Shown here: piece after piece, positions 27,805-38,401 of the stretch
Position numbering within the stretch: the stretch's first letter is position 1
Layout: each line of letters opens with the position of its first letter
From: Rhodobiaceae bacterium
Lineage (GTDB): Bacteria > Pseudomonadota > Alphaproteobacteria > Rhizobiales > Tepidamorphaceae
Direction: 5' to 3'
Length of the DNA: 64,000 bases
NCBI GenBank assembly: GCA_020637855.1
Contig: JACKJR010000001.1
Coordinates: forward strand, 868,001 to 932,000
Notes under the pieces: model-generated
What the model was told of the DNA's origin: nothing
The model's input: the letters and a program-made list of their open reading frames with translations, nothing else
The model's database searches: none
Program-made: the position numbers and the translations under genes

Positions 27805-30039
27805 ATGGACAACGCACCTCAAAGCTCCAGCGCCGAGAATGCCGGCAAGACGCGTGCGGTGGCACGCAGCAAGCAGGCTGCCAATGATTCCGTTCCCCAG
27901 GAAACGGTTTCACCGGCCGATTGGCTTGAAAAGCCCGGGCGTTTCGTCAACCGGGAACTGTCGTGGCTGGCCTTCAATCACAGGGTCCTGGAGGAATCCT
28001 CCAACACCGACCATCCGTTGCTCGAACGTCTCCGGTTCCTGTCGATCTCGGCAAACAATCTCGACGAGTTCTTCATGGTGCGCGTCTCCGGCCTCGTTGA
28101 TCAGGAACGCGCGGGCATTTCCGCGCTCAGCATCGATGGCCTGACGCCCAGCGAACAATTGCGCTCGATTGCCAATTCCGTGAACGATCTTGTCGCAAGC
28201 CAGCAGGCGCAATGGGTTGCCTTGCGCAAGGAACTCGCAGGCGAGGGGATCGTGCTCGTGCAGGGTGATGATCTGTCGGCTGGTGAGCACGATTGGCTCG
28301 ATCAGTTCTTCCTGGCGCATATCTTTCCGGTATTGACGCCGCTGGCAGTCGATCCCGCGCACCCGTTCCCGTTCATCCCCAACCTCGGCTTCTCGCTGGT
28401 GCTGGAGCTGGTGCGCAAGGGACAGAGCATGACCGCGCTGATCCGCGTTCCCTTGCAGGTCACCCGTTTCATCGCATTGCCCGTGGAACAGGGCGCTCCG
28501 CTGCGCTTCATGAGCCTGGAGGATGTGATTGGCCTCTATATCGAGCGGCTGTTCCCCGGTTACGAGGTCCGCGGCCGTGGCGCGTTCCGCATCATCCGCG
28601 ACTCCGACATCGAGATCGAGGAAGAGGCCGAAGATCTCGTGCGCGAGTTCGAGACGATGCTCAAGAGGCGCCGGCGCGGGTCCGTGACCCGCCTTGAGAT
28701 CGAGGCATCGACACCGGAAAATCTGCGTTCGATCGTCGCCGAGGCACTGCACGTGACCCCGGACGAAACAGTGACTGTCGAAGGAATGCTGTCGCTCAAC
28801 GAACTGGATCAGTTGGTCGAGGTGGACCGGCCCGATTTGAAGTTCGTGCCCTATGCGCCGCGCTTTCCCGAGCGTATCCGCGAATTCGGCGGGGACTGCT
28901 TTGCCGCGATCAAGGCCAAGGACCTGATTATCCATCACCCCTACGAATCCTTCGACGTGGTGGTGCAATATCTCAATCAGGCCGCCCGCGACCCCGATGT
29001 TCTGGCCATCAAGCAGACGCTTTACCGCACCTCGAAGAATTCACCGATCGTGCGCGCACTCATCGAAGCTGCCGAAGCCGGCAAGTCCGTCACCGCGCTG
29101 GTGGAACTGAAGGCACGCTTCGACGAGGAAGCCAACATCCGCTGGGCGCGCGACCTGGAGCGGGCCGGCGTACAGGTCGTGTTCGGCTTCGTTGAACTGA
29201 AGACCCACGCCAAACTGTCCATGGTGGTGCGCCGCGAGCAGGGTCAGCTGACCACCTACTGCCATATCGGAACCGGCAACTATCACCCCATCACGGCCCG
29301 TATTTATACCGATCTGTCCTTCTTCACCGCCGATCCGGCGATCGCCCGCGATGTGGCGCGCATCTTCAATTACATCACGGGCTATGCCGAGCCGAAGGAC
29401 CTTGAGCTCATGGCCATGTCGCCCATGACCATGAAGAAGAAGCTCCTTGGCCATGTCGACCAGGAAATCCGCAACGCTCAGGAAGGCAAGCCAGCCGCGA
29501 TCTGGTGCAAGATGAACTCGCTGGTCGATCCGGAAATCATCGATGCGTTCTACCGGGCGAGCGCGGAAGGCGTGAAAATCGATCTTGTCGTGCGCGGCAT
29601 CTGCTGCCTGCGCCCCGGCGTGCCGGGCTTGTCGGAAAATATCCGCGTCAAATCGATTATCGGGCGCTTCCTGGAGCACTCGCGAATCATCTGTTTTGCG
29701 AATGGTGAGGCTATGCCCTCGCTCAAGGCGATCATATACATCGGCTCAGCCGATCTGATGCCGCGCAACCTGGACAGGCGGGTCGAGGTTATGGTGCCTA
29801 TCCACAACCCGACCGTCCATGAACAGGTTCTTGACCAGATCATGGTTGCCAACATGCTGGACAATCAGCAAAGCTACCGTATCAATGCCGACGGGAATTC
29901 CGAGCGGATCGCCTGTGCCGAAGGGGAAGATCCCTTTAATGCGCACAAATATTTCATGACCAACCCGAGTTTGTCAGGCCGTGGACGATCGCTTCGAAAA
30001 CACTCGCCCCGTAGTCTTGCAAGCTCCGTCAGGTTCTAG
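27805..30039 (+). CDS. ppk1: Polyphosphate kinase PPK1
   Basis: PPK1 makes inorganic polyphosphate from ATP through a phosphohistidine. The 744-aa protein has the N-terminal and head domains (FVNRELSWLAFNHRVLEE, ANNLDEFFMVRV) and the phospho-acceptor motif HIGTGNYH with H487, plus the second active region RGICCLRPGV and FLEHSRI. I chose the ATG at 27805, giving the usual start of the family; an upstream ATG at 27721 would add 28 unlikely residues. It overlaps ppx by 59 nt. Confidence 0.96.
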   Translation: MDNAPQSSSAENAGKTRAVARSKQAANDSVPQETVSPADWLEKPGRFVNRELSWLAFNHRVLEESSNTDHPLLERLRFLSISANNLDEFFMVRVSGLVDQERAGISALSIDGLTPSEQLRSIANSVNDLVASQQAQWVALRKELAGEGIVLVQGDDLSAGEHDWLDQFFLAHIFPVLTPLAVDPAHPFPFIPNLGFSLVLELVRKGQSMTALIRVPLQVTRFIALPVEQGAPLRFMSLEDVIGLYIERLFPGYEVRGRGAFRIIRDSDIEIEEEAEDLVREFETMLKRRRRGSVTRLEIEASTPENLRSIVAEALHVTPDETVTVEGMLSLNELDQLVEVDRPDLKFVPYAPRFPERIREFGGDCFAAIKAKDLIIHHPYESFDVVVQYLNQAARDPDVLAIKQTLYRTSKNSPIVRALIEAAEAGKSVTALVELKARFDEEANIRWARDLERAGVQVVFGFVELKTHAKLSMVVRREQGQLTTYCHIGTGNYHPITARIYTDLSFFTADPAIARDVARIFNYITGYAEPKDLELMAMSPMTMKKKLLGHVDQEIRNAQEGKPAAIWCKMNSLVDPEIIDAFYRASAEGVKIDLVVRGICCLRPGVPGLSENIRVKSIIGRFLEHSRIICFANGEAMPSLKAIIYIGSADLMPRNLDRRVEVMVPIHNPTVHEQVLDQIMVANMLDNQQSYRINADGNSERIACAEGEDPFNAHKYFMTNPSLSGRGRSLRKHSPRSLASSVRF

Positions 30040-31564
30040 CCAGGACGACCTGTTGGCCGATGGTGCGCCCGGCCGCCTTCCCGGCATCGAACCAGTCGCG
30101 GTCATTGACATCGGTTCCAACTCCGTCCGCGTCGTCGTTTATGAGGGCCTGACGCGCAGCCCGACGCCTGTCTTCAACGAAAAGGCGCTGTGCGGCCTGG
30201 GCGCGCATCTGGCGACAACCGGCCGCCTCGACGATGACGCCGTGAAGTCCGCATTGACGGCATTGCGCCGGTTCCGCGCGCTTTGCGATCAGATGCGCGT
30301 TGCCGATCTTCATGTGATTGCAACCGCAGCCGCGCGCGAGGCCGCCAACGGTTCGCAATTCGTCGCTGAAGCGGAAGCGATCTGCCGTGTGCCGGTGCGT
30401 GTCCTCACTGGTGCCGATGAGGCGCTCTACGCCGCATACGGCGTCATTTCGGGCGTCTACGAGCCTGACGGCATCGTTGGCGATCTTGGCGGCGGCAGCC
30501 TCGAACTGATCGATGTATGCGACCATCAATACGGCGCGGGAACGACGCTGCCGCTAGGGGCCTTGAGGTTGCGTGATCTGACGGAAGGGAACCATCGCAA
30601 GGCGGAGGAACTCGTGACCGAAGCGCTCGGTTCCAGCGGCATTGCCGCGCAGGGGTTCGGGCGGAACTTTTACGCCATCGGCGGCACCTTCCGTTCAATG
30701 GCAAAGCTGCACATGGCGCGCGCCGACTACCCGCTGCACGTGATGCATAACTACGAGATCGGCGTTGAGGACGCGCGCGAGTTCGTGCAGGAAATCCTCC
30801 GTGGCAAGCTGCGTGAGCTGCAGAAGCGGGTGGATATTTCCGATATCCGCCAGGAATTGCTGCCCTATGGCGCCGCCGTGCTCGAAGGTGTTCTCGACGT
30901 TATGCGGCCGAAGCGAATCGTGGTGTCGGCGCTTGGTGTGCGCGAGGGACTTTTATACGGGCTTCTCGACGATGAGGCACGTTCAGCCGACCCGCTGATC
31001 GTTGCTGCCGAGGAACTGGCGTATCTGCGTTCACGCTCGCCAAGACATGCGCGCGAACTGGTGCGCTGGACCGATCGCCTGTTTGAATCGCTTGGGCTTG
31101 AAGAATCGGAAAACGATCGCCGAATCCGTCATGCGGCCGTGCTGCTCGCGGACATTGGCTGGCGTGCGCACCCGGATTACCGCGGTGAGCAGAGCATCAA
31201 CATCATTGCCAATGCGGCCTTTGTCGGTATCGACCACGAAAGCCGCATGTTCATGGCGCTGACGGTCTCTCACCGTCACAACGGCGTCAATTCGCCGGGT
31301 CTTCCAGACCGGCTCAGGTCCATGGTCAATTCCAGGCTTCAGGAGCGCGCGCGCATACTCGGCGGCGCGCTTCGCGTCGCTTATCTGATCACGGCCAGCA
31401 TGGCAGGCGTGCTCGACGAAACGCCCATCCTGAAAGACGCTGACAAGCTCGTTCTCGAATTGCCGAAGTCGCGCGAGGCACTTGCCGGTAACCGTCTCGC
31501 CAGCCGCCTCAAGCAACTGGCCAGGGTGCTGTCGTTGAACACCGAGACCCGGATCATCGGCTGA
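29981..31564 (+). CDS. ppx: Exopolyphosphatase Ppx/GppA
   Basis: Ppx removes terminal phosphates from polyphosphate, opposing PPK1; some members hydrolyse pppGpp. The 527-aa protein has the first sugar-kinase-like phosphate motif VIDIGSNSVR at 41-50, the second GDLGGGSLEL, and a C-terminal HD-like helical domain. It starts at GTG 29981 inside ppk1 (59-nt overlap), so the two polyphosphate genes are translationally linked. Its 3' end overlaps rnd by 11 nt on the opposite strand. Confidence 0.93.
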   Translation: MDDRFENTRPVVLQAPSGSSQDDLLADGAPGRLPGIEPVAVIDIGSNSVRVVVYEGLTRSPTPVFNEKALCGLGAHLATTGRLDDDAVKSALTALRRFRALCDQMRVADLHVIATAAAREAANGSQFVAEAEAICRVPVRVLTGADEALYAAYGVISGVYEPDGIVGDLGGGSLELIDVCDHQYGAGTTLPLGALRLRDLTEGNHRKAEELVTEALGSSGIAAQGFGRNFYAIGGTFRSMAKLHMARADYPLHVMHNYEIGVEDAREFVQEILRGKLRELQKRVDISDIRQELLPYGAAVLEGVLDVMRPKRIVVSALGVREGLLYGLLDDEARSADPLIVAAEELAYLRSRSPRHARELVRWTDRLFESLGLEESENDRRIRHAAVLLADIGWRAHPDYRGEQSINIIANAAFVGIDHESRMFMALTVSHRHNGVNSPGLPDRLRSMVNSRLQERARILGGALRVAYLITASMAGVLDETPILKDADKLVLELPKSREALAGNRLASRLKQLARVLSLNTETRIIG

Positions 31565-32744
31565 CCGCGGTTTTCCTTTTTTCTGCCGGTTGTTCGCGCT
31601 CGACGCGGACAAGCTTCGATCCATCCACGGCAAGCGCTATCTCGCCGTGTTTCAGCCGCAGCGCCAGTTCACCGTAGATTTCGCGCCGCCAGCCGGAAAG
31701 GGCGGGGACATCGGCATTGTCGTCGCCCGCGATCATCTCGACTTCCTCGGCTGTCGCGATCATGCGTGATGCAACGCCTTCATCCTCGCTGACTTGTTTG
31801 AGCAGGACCTTGAGCAGATCGGTAACGGCGGGATGCGCCTGCGGCCTGCGTTCGGGGCGCGGCATGCGGGGCAGGTCGGAATCGCCCATTTCCTTTACGG
31901 ACTTTACGATCTCAAGGATGCTCTCGCCCTGCTTGGAGCGTTCAAAACCGCGTGGCAGGGCACGGATATGGCCCAGTGCAGTCGTGGTGTCCGGCAGTTG
32001 CGTGCAAACTTCGTAGATCACGTCGTCCTTGATGATGCGCCCGCGCGGCACGTCGCGGGTCTGGGCCTCGCGCTCGCGCCATTCCGCCAAGCGCTTCAGC
32101 GCTTCAAGTTCGCGCGGTTTTCGCGCGCGCATCTTCAGCCGCTTCCAGGCGTCCTCCGGGGCAAGCCGGTAGGTGCCCGGCGAGGTGAGGATTTCCATCT
32201 CCTCCGCGATCCACTGCGCCCGGCCGTTCTTCTCGAGCATTCCGGCCAGATGCTGATAGGGCTCGATGAGATGGGTTACGTCGGCGGCGGCATATCGCAA
32301 TTGCTTGTCGGTAAGTGGCCTGCGGCTCCAGTCGGTAAAACGGTGCGACTTGTCGATCTCGACTTTCTTCACCTTGCGCACGAGCTGGTCGTAGCTGACG
32401 GATTCGCCAAACCCGCAAACCGCGGCCGCAACCTGGGTGTCGAACACCGGGTGAGGCACCGAACCCGACAGGTTGTAGAAAATTTCGATGTCCTGACGCG
32501 CGGCATGGAAGACCTTCAGCACGGCCTCATTGCGCATCAGTTCGAAGACGGGGGTGAGATCGATCCCTTCCGCGAGCGGATCGACAAGGCTCAAGCGTCC
32601 TTCCGGGCTTGCCATCTGGATGAGACACAGCTTGGGCCAGAACGTCGTATCGCGCAGGAATTCCGTGTCGACGGTGGCGAAGGGGTGGCTGGCTAGCTCC
32701 TGACAGGCTGCCGCCAGTGCTTGCGTTGTTGTTATGAGTTCCAT
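31554..32744 (-). CDS. rnd: Ribonuclease D
   Basis: RNase D is a 3'-5' exonuclease that trims tRNA and other small RNA ends. The 396-aa protein has DEDD-nuclease residues in ATVDTEFLRD, VFHAARQDIEIF and RYAAADVTHL, followed by HRDC-type helical domains. ATG at 32744 gives the canonical start. It converges on ppx. Confidence 0.95.
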   Translation of the reverse strand: MELITTTQALAAACQELASHPFATVDTEFLRDTTFWPKLCLIQMASPEGRLSLVDPLAEGIDLTPVFELMRNEAVLKVFHAARQDIEIFYNLSGSVPHPVFDTQVAAAVCGFGESVSYDQLVRKVKKVEIDKSHRFTDWSRRPLTDKQLRYAAADVTHLIEPYQHLAGMLEKNGRAQWIAEEMEILTSPGTYRLAPEDAWKRLKMRARKPRELEALKRLAEWREREAQTRDVPRGRIIKDDVIYEVCTQLPDTTTALGHIRALPRGFERSKQGESILEIVKSVKEMGDSDLPRMPRPERRPQAHPAVTDLLKVLLKQVSEDEGVASRMIATAEEVEMIAGDDNADVPALSGWRREIYGELALRLKHGEIALAVDGSKLVRVEREQPAEKRKTAVSR

Positions 32745-32805
32745 GAAGCGAGGGATATAACCTGTATTGCGTGGCGTTGTCGCTCGTTTTCGTCAAGATA
32801 GCGGT

Positions 32806-34068
32806 TTAAACGTCGGCCTTGCTTTCCGTAACGTTAGCATTGCGGTTCGAATCATCACCGCGCTGTGCGAGACGATAGATGAAGGGGGAGGTGCGCAACA
32901 ATGCCACGAACCTGCCGCGCGGCTGCCCGATCTCTGGCCCGCTGATCTGCCGGAAGCCGGTAAAGACCATCAGAAAGCCGTGGATTGCGCTGGTGTAGAT
33001 GAACAGGGCCGATGCGCCGTAACGCTCCATCACCATCGAGGCGACCAGCGGCCCTATGATCGCGCCGGCGGAGAAGAAGAACATCAGCCCAGCCGCGACC
33101 AGCACATATTGCGACTGTTTCGCCCTGGCGTTGGCGTGCGCGGCAGACAGCGAATAGATCGGCATGGCGAATGCACCGAAGAAGAAAATGCCGATCAGGT
33201 TGAGCAGGGCATTGTCGCGGGCGATAAACGACATGAACAAGCCTGCGGCAACGGCGCCGGTTGTCGCGATGCCGATGGCCCAGCGCCGGTTGATCCGGTC
33301 GGACAGCGATCCAAGCGGATATTGCAGCAACACGCCGCCTGCGATGCCGGCGGAAATGAATGTGGCGATACCCGCTTCGTCGAGGCCGATGTCGCGTGCG
33401 TAAAGCGGCGAGATCAGCCGGAATGCCGAATTCGTCAGGCCGATGCTGATGCAGCTCATGCAGGCGAGCGGTGACAGCGTCCAAAGCGCCTTCAGATCGA
33501 AATGGAAATCCTCCGGCGGCGTCGGATTGGTGCGGTCGCTGAGTGAAACAGGCACCAGCGACAGACAGAACAGCATCGCCATGATCGAAAAGATTGCGAA
33601 TCCGCCGGCTCCGAAAGCGGGGATGAGATATTGCGCGCCCGTCACCGCGCACAGGTCTATGATGCGGTAGAGCGACAGCAGACGCGCGCGCTGTTCCGGT
33701 TGGGCGCTGGCATTGAGCCAGCTCTCGATGGTGGTGAACAGGCCGGAGAAACAGAACCCCATGGCAAAGCGGATCGCCGACCAGGACAGCGGGCTGATGG
33801 CAATGGCCAGCGCCAGCGTGCCGATCGCCGCAATGGCGCACAGCGCAGCAAAGACGCGGATATGCCCGACTGCCTGCAGCATGCGCGGTGCCACCACGCA
33901 AGCGATCAGAAAGCCCGCGAAATAGGCTGCGCCCATGATGCCGACGCCGATGGTGGAGAACCCCTCGATGTCCGCCCGTAACGCAATCAGCGTGCCCTGC
34001 ATGCCGTTTCCGGCCAGCAGAACGCCCGCGGCGGCGAGCAGGGGAAGCAGGGCTTTAATGCCGGTCAT
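32806..34068 (-). CDS. MFS transporter (YcaD-like)
   Basis: The 420-aa protein has 12 predicted TM helices in two halves with the MFS-type loop after TM2 (GFLIACVVAPRMLQAVG) and SDRINRRWAIG between TM8 and TM9. Substrate is not known. The ATG at 34068 starts at the first TM; upstream frame to 34161 is Pro-rich and unlikely. A run of seven C bases on the minus strand lies just before the start. It is divergent from aspS. Confidence 0.8.
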   Translation of the reverse strand: MTGIKALLPLLAAAGVLLAGNGMQGTLIALRADIEGFSTIGVGIMGAAYFAGFLIACVVAPRMLQAVGHIRVFAALCAIAAIGTLALAIAISPLSWSAIRFAMGFCFSGLFTTIESWLNASAQPEQRARLLSLYRIIDLCAVTGAQYLIPAFGAGGFAIFSIMAMLFCLSLVPVSLSDRTNPTPPEDFHFDLKALWTLSPLACMSCISIGLTNSAFRLISPLYARDIGLDEAGIATFISAGIAGGVLLQYPLGSLSDRINRRWAIGIATTGAVAAGLFMSFIARDNALLNLIGIFFFGAFAMPIYSLSAAHANARAKQSQYVLVAAGLMFFFSAGAIIGPLVASMVMERYGASALFIYTSAIHGFLMVFTGFRQISGPEIGQPRGRFVALLRTSPFIYRLAQRGDDSNRNANVTESKADV

Positions 34069-34216
34069 TGGGGGGGGTGGCCTGAGGCTTTGGTTGTTCT
34101 GAATCGTTCGCTCTGCGGGCGGCACAGACGTATTAAGCGCCCGCTCGCCTTGACAAGACAAGCGTTCTTTGTGCTTCTCCGCCCTGAATTTCCCAAACTG
34201 TTTCCGGAAGAGTTCA

Positions 34217-35992
34217 ATGCACCGTTACCGCAGCCATACCTGCGCCGACCTGCGCGCGTCCAATGTTGGCGAATCCGTACGCCTTTCCGGCTGGGTTCAT
34301 CGTGTTCGCGACCATGGCGGGCTGCTTTTCATCGATTTGCGTGACCACTACGGCCTGACCCAGGTCGTCGCCGATCCCGATTCGCCAGCCTTCAACATGG
34401 CCGAAACCGTGCGCTCGGAGTGGGTCATCCGCATCGACGGCAAGGTGATCGCGCGCTCCCCCGAGACCGTGAACCCGAATCTGCCGACCGGCGAGGTCGA
34501 AATCTTCATTTCCGAGATGGAAGTCCTGTCTGCCGCAGCCGAGCTGCCGCTGCCGGTTTTCGGCGAGCAGGAATATCCGGAGGAAACCCGCCTCAAGTAC
34601 CGTTTCCTCGACCTGCGCCGCGAACAGCTTCACAACAACATCATGCTGCGTGGCGATATCATCTGGCGCATCCGCCAGTTGATGCGCGAGCAGGGGTTCT
34701 TCGAATTCCAGACGCCCATTCTAACCGCTTCCAGCCCTGAAGGCGCGCGCGACTTCCTGGTGCCCTCGCGCCTGCATCCGGGCAAGTTCTACGCGCTGCC
34801 GCAGGCCCCCCAGCAGTTCAAGCAGCTGATCATGATGTCCGGCTTTGACCGCTACTTCCAGGTCGCGCCGTGTTTCCGTGACGAGGACGCCCGCGCCGAC
34901 CGTTCTCCCGGCGAATTTTACCAGCTCGATATCGAGATGAGCTTCGTCGAACAGGAAGACGTGTTCCAGGCGGTTGAGCCCGTGCTGCGCGACCTGTTCA
35001 AGGAATTCGCAAACGGCAAACGCGTCACCGAGAAATTCCCGCGTCTTCCCTATGCCGAGGCGATGCGCAAATACGGTTCCGACAAGCCGGACCTGCGCAA
35101 TCCGATCGAGATGCAGGCGGTGACCGAACATTTCGCCGGTTCCGGCTTCAAGGTCTTCGCCAACATGATCGCGGGCGATCTTAACGTCGAGGTCTGGGCA
35201 ATTCCCGCACCCGGTGGTGGTTCCAGAGCTTTCTGCGACCGCATGAACTCCTGGGCGCAGTCCGAGGGCCAGCCCGGCCTTGGCTATATTTTCTGGCGCG
35301 AGGGCGAGGATGGCGGCGCCGGCCCGCTTGCCAAGAACATTGGCGAGGAGCGCACCAATGCGATCCGCGACCAGCTTGGTCTCAAGGTTGGCGATGCCTG
35401 CTTTTTCGTCGCCGGTCTGCCGAAGAAATTCGCGGCATTCGCGGGACTGGCGCGCACCAGGGTCGGCACTGAGTTGAACCTTGTTGACGCCGACCAGTTC
35501 TCCTTCTGCTGGATCGTTGACTTTCCCATGTTCGAGTGGAACGAGGACGAAAAGCACGTCGACTTCTCGCACAACCCGTTCTCGATGCCGCAGGGCGGAC
35601 TTGAAGCGCTGGAGACGATGGATCCGCTCGATATCAAGGCTTACCAGTACGATATCGTCTGCAACGGCGTGGAACTGTCGTCGGGTGCGATCCGGAACCA
35701 TCTGCCGGAGATCATGGAAAAGGCCTTCGCCATCGCCGGCTACGACAAGTCGGTGCTGGAGGAGAAGTTCGGCGGCATGCTCAATGCGCTGAAATATGGC
35801 GCCCCTCCGCATGGCGGTATCGCACCGGGCATCGACCGTATCGTCATGCTGCTGGCGGGTGAGGAGAACCTGCGCGAGGTGACGCTGTTCCCGATGAACC
35901 AGCGCGCCGAGGACCTGATGATGGGCGCCCCGTCTACCGTCAGCGCGCGCCAGCTGCGCGAACTGCATATCCGTCTCGACTTACCGAAGTAA
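34217..35992 (+). CDS. aspS: Aspartyl-tRNA synthetase
   Basis: AspS charges tRNA-Asp, and in many alphaproteobacteria also tRNA-Asn. The 591-aa class II enzyme has the OB-fold anticodon domain (VRLSGWVHRVRDHGG), motif 2 FRDEDARADR, the bacterial GAD insert, and motif 3 GIAPGIDRIVMLL. ATG at 34217 sits behind GGAAG; a frame extension to 34169 is not homologous. Confidence 0.97.
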   Translation: MHRYRSHTCADLRASNVGESVRLSGWVHRVRDHGGLLFIDLRDHYGLTQVVADPDSPAFNMAETVRSEWVIRIDGKVIARSPETVNPNLPTGEVEIFISEMEVLSAAAELPLPVFGEQEYPEETRLKYRFLDLRREQLHNNIMLRGDIIWRIRQLMREQGFFEFQTPILTASSPEGARDFLVPSRLHPGKFYALPQAPQQFKQLIMMSGFDRYFQVAPCFRDEDARADRSPGEFYQLDIEMSFVEQEDVFQAVEPVLRDLFKEFANGKRVTEKFPRLPYAEAMRKYGSDKPDLRNPIEMQAVTEHFAGSGFKVFANMIAGDLNVEVWAIPAPGGGSRAFCDRMNSWAQSEGQPGLGYIFWREGEDGGAGPLAKNIGEERTNAIRDQLGLKVGDACFFVAGLPKKFAAFAGLARTRVGTELNLVDADQFSFCWIVDFPMFEWNEDEKHVDFSHNPFSMPQGGLEALETMDPLDIKAYQYDIVCNGVELSSGAIRNHLPEIMEKAFAIAGYDKSVLEEKFGGMLNALKYGAPPHGGIAPGIDRIVMLLAGEENLREVTLFPMNQRAEDLMMGAPSTVSARQLRELHIRLDLPK

Positions 35993-36103
35993 GGCTCATA
36001 GCCCGCGGTTTTTCGAGAATACGCGCAAGTTGTCACTACACGGCTTGCCGCTGGAGCATTCCGGTGGCTAACGTGTGAAAAATACCTTGGGGAGGGGTTT
36101 TTC

Positions 36104-38392
36104 GTGACCAGCCGAATTTCCGATGACCTGCGGACGGGCGCGCTCGTCTATCACCGCGAACCGAAACCCGGAAAGCTCGAAATCCGGGCAACGAAGCCTC
36201 TTGGCAACCAGCGCGATCTCGCGCTTGCATATTCTCCCGGCGTTGCCGCGGCATGCCTTGCGATCGCGGACGATCCAGCCCTTGCTGCGGACTACACCGT
36301 GCGCGGCAATCTGGTTGCCGTGGTGTCGAACGGAACCGCCGTTCTTGGTCTTGGTGCGATCGGCCCCCTGGCGGCAAAGCCGGTGATGGAGGGCAAGGCG
36401 GTCTTGTTCAAGAAGTTCGCCGGTATCGATGTTTTCGACATTGAAATCGATGCGCTCGAAGTCGACCGAATGGTCGATGTGGTGTCGGCGCTCGAGCCGA
36501 CCTTCGGCGGCATCAATCTCGAAGACATCAAGGCGCCGGAGTGTTTCGAGGTCGAGGCACGCCTGCGCGAGAAGATGAACATCCCCGTCTTTCACGACGA
36601 CCAGCACGGCACGGCGATTATCGTCGTGGCCGCCATCCTCAATGGCCTGACCTTTGCCGGCAAGAAGCTGGAAGACGCGAAGATCGTGACCTCCGGCGCC
36701 GGCGCCGCCGCTTTGGCCTGCCTTTCGCTGCTGGTTTCCATGGGCGCAAAGCGGGAAAACATCTGGGTCACCGACATCGAGGGGGTCGTTTACGAGGGAC
36801 GCACGGCGCAGATGGACCGCTGGAAGGAGATCTACGCCCAGAAGACCGACAAGCGTTCACTGATCGAGGTGCTGGATGATGCCGACGTGTTCCTCGGCCT
36901 GTCGGCAGGTGGCATCATGACCCCGGATCATCTCAAGAAGATGGCCAAAAAACCGCTGATCATGGCGCTGGCGAACCCCGAGCCGGAAATCATGCCGGAC
37001 CTTGCCAAGGAAACCCGGCCTGATGCGATGATCTGCACGGGGCGAAGTGATTTTCCCAATCAGGTCAACAACGTATTGTGTTTTCCCTTCATCTTCCGTG
37101 GCGCGCTCGATGTCGGGGCGACGACGATCAACGAGGAAATGAAGCAGGCTGCCGTCGAGGCGATCGCCCTGTTGGCGCAGGAACCGCCTTCGGATGTCGC
37201 AGCCCAGGCCTATGGCGGCGAAACCGGCGTGTTCGGCCCCGAATTCCTGATCCCCAATCCGTTCGATCCGCGCCTTATCCTGCGTGTCGCGCCCGCGGTC
37301 GCGCGTGCTGCGATGGACTCAGGCGTCGCCACCCGTCCGATCGAGGATTTCGACGCCTACAACGAGCGCCTCAACCGCTTCGTGTTCCGCTCCGGTTTCA
37401 TCATGAAGCCGATGTTCGCGGCCGCAAAGGCGGAACTGAAACGCGTCGTCTATGCCGACGGCGAGGACGAGCGCGCTCTTCGTGCCGCGCAGGTGTCGAT
37501 CGAGGAACAACTGGCCCAGCCGATCCTGATCGGGCGGCCCCAGGTCGTGGAGGCGCGCATCAAGCGTTTCGGCCTGTCGATCAAGCCCGGCAGGGATTTC
37601 GAGTTGATCAATCCCGAAGACGATCCGCGCTATCGCGACTACGTCGACACTTTCCTGGAAAAAACCTGCCGTGGAGGCATCACGCCGGATGCGGCGCGGA
37701 CGATCGTGCGCACCAGTTCCACCGTGATCGCAGCCGTTGCTCTGGCGCGCGGGGACGGCGACGCGATGCTATGCGGGTTGGAGGGGCGGTTCGACCGTCA
37801 TTTGCTTACAATCCGCGATGTGGTCGGAACAGCACCCGGCGTGCGGGATTTTTCGGCGATGAGCCTGCTGCTCAACTCGAAGGGCGCATACTTCATCGCA
37901 GACACCTTCGTCTCGCCGGACCCCAGTGCGGAGGAACTGGCGGAAATGACGCAGCTTTGCGCCTGTCAGGTCCGCCGTTTCGGTATCGAGCCGAAGATCG
38001 CGCTGCTGTCGCACTCCAACTTCGGCAGTTCGAACACGGCAAGCGCCAGAAAAATGCGTGATGCGCTGACGATCCTGCGGCAGGAAGCACCCGACCTCGA
38101 AGTTGAAGGCGAAATGCACGGCGATACGGCGTTGTCGGAGGCTTTGCGCATGCGCATCTTCCCGCATTCGCGCCTGAAAGGCAGCGCCAACCTGCTCGTG
38201 ATGCCGACGCTCGATGCCGCCAACATCGCCTACGAGCTGATCAAGGCGATGACGGATGCCTTGCCGGTCGGCCCGATCCTTGTTGGCGGTGCCAAGCCCG
38301 CGCATATCCTGACGCCTTCGGTTACCGCGCGTGGCGTGGTCAACATGACAGCGGTCGCTGCCGTGGAAGCGCAGCAGATGTCTCAGGGCTGA
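36104..38392 (+). CDS. maeB: NADP-dependent malic enzyme with phosphotransacetylase-like domain MaeB
   Basis: MaeB decarboxylates malate to pyruvate, making NADPH. The 762-aa protein has the malic enzyme domain (LALAYSPGVA, ECFEVEARLREKMNIPVFHDDQHGTA, GAGAAALACL) and a C-terminal PTA-like domain of about 320 residues (ANLLVMPTLDAAN) that is regulatory in the family. GTG at 36104 follows GGAGGGG. Ends nine bases from the convergent ABC permease gene. Confidence 0.97.
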   Translation: MTSRISDDLRTGALVYHREPKPGKLEIRATKPLGNQRDLALAYSPGVAAACLAIADDPALAADYTVRGNLVAVVSNGTAVLGLGAIGPLAAKPVMEGKAVLFKKFAGIDVFDIEIDALEVDRMVDVVSALEPTFGGINLEDIKAPECFEVEARLREKMNIPVFHDDQHGTAIIVVAAILNGLTFAGKKLEDAKIVTSGAGAAALACLSLLVSMGAKRENIWVTDIEGVVYEGRTAQMDRWKEIYAQKTDKRSLIEVLDDADVFLGLSAGGIMTPDHLKKMAKKPLIMALANPEPEIMPDLAKETRPDAMICTGRSDFPNQVNNVLCFPFIFRGALDVGATTINEEMKQAAVEAIALLAQEPPSDVAAQAYGGETGVFGPEFLIPNPFDPRLILRVAPAVARAAMDSGVATRPIEDFDAYNERLNRFVFRSGFIMKPMFAAAKAELKRVVYADGEDERALRAAQVSIEEQLAQPILIGRPQVVEARIKRFGLSIKPGRDFELINPEDDPRYRDYVDTFLEKTCRGGITPDAARTIVRTSSTVIAAVALARGDGDAMLCGLEGRFDRHLLTIRDVVGTAPGVRDFSAMSLLLNSKGAYFIADTFVSPDPSAEELAEMTQLCACQVRRFGIEPKIALLSHSNFGSSNTASARKMRDALTILRQEAPDLEVEGEMHGDTALSEALRMRIFPHSRLKGSANLLVMPTLDAANIAYELIKAMTDALPVGPILVGGAKPAHILTPSVTARGVVNMTAVAAVEAQQMSQG

Positions 38393-38401
38393 GGGCGCCT
38401 C

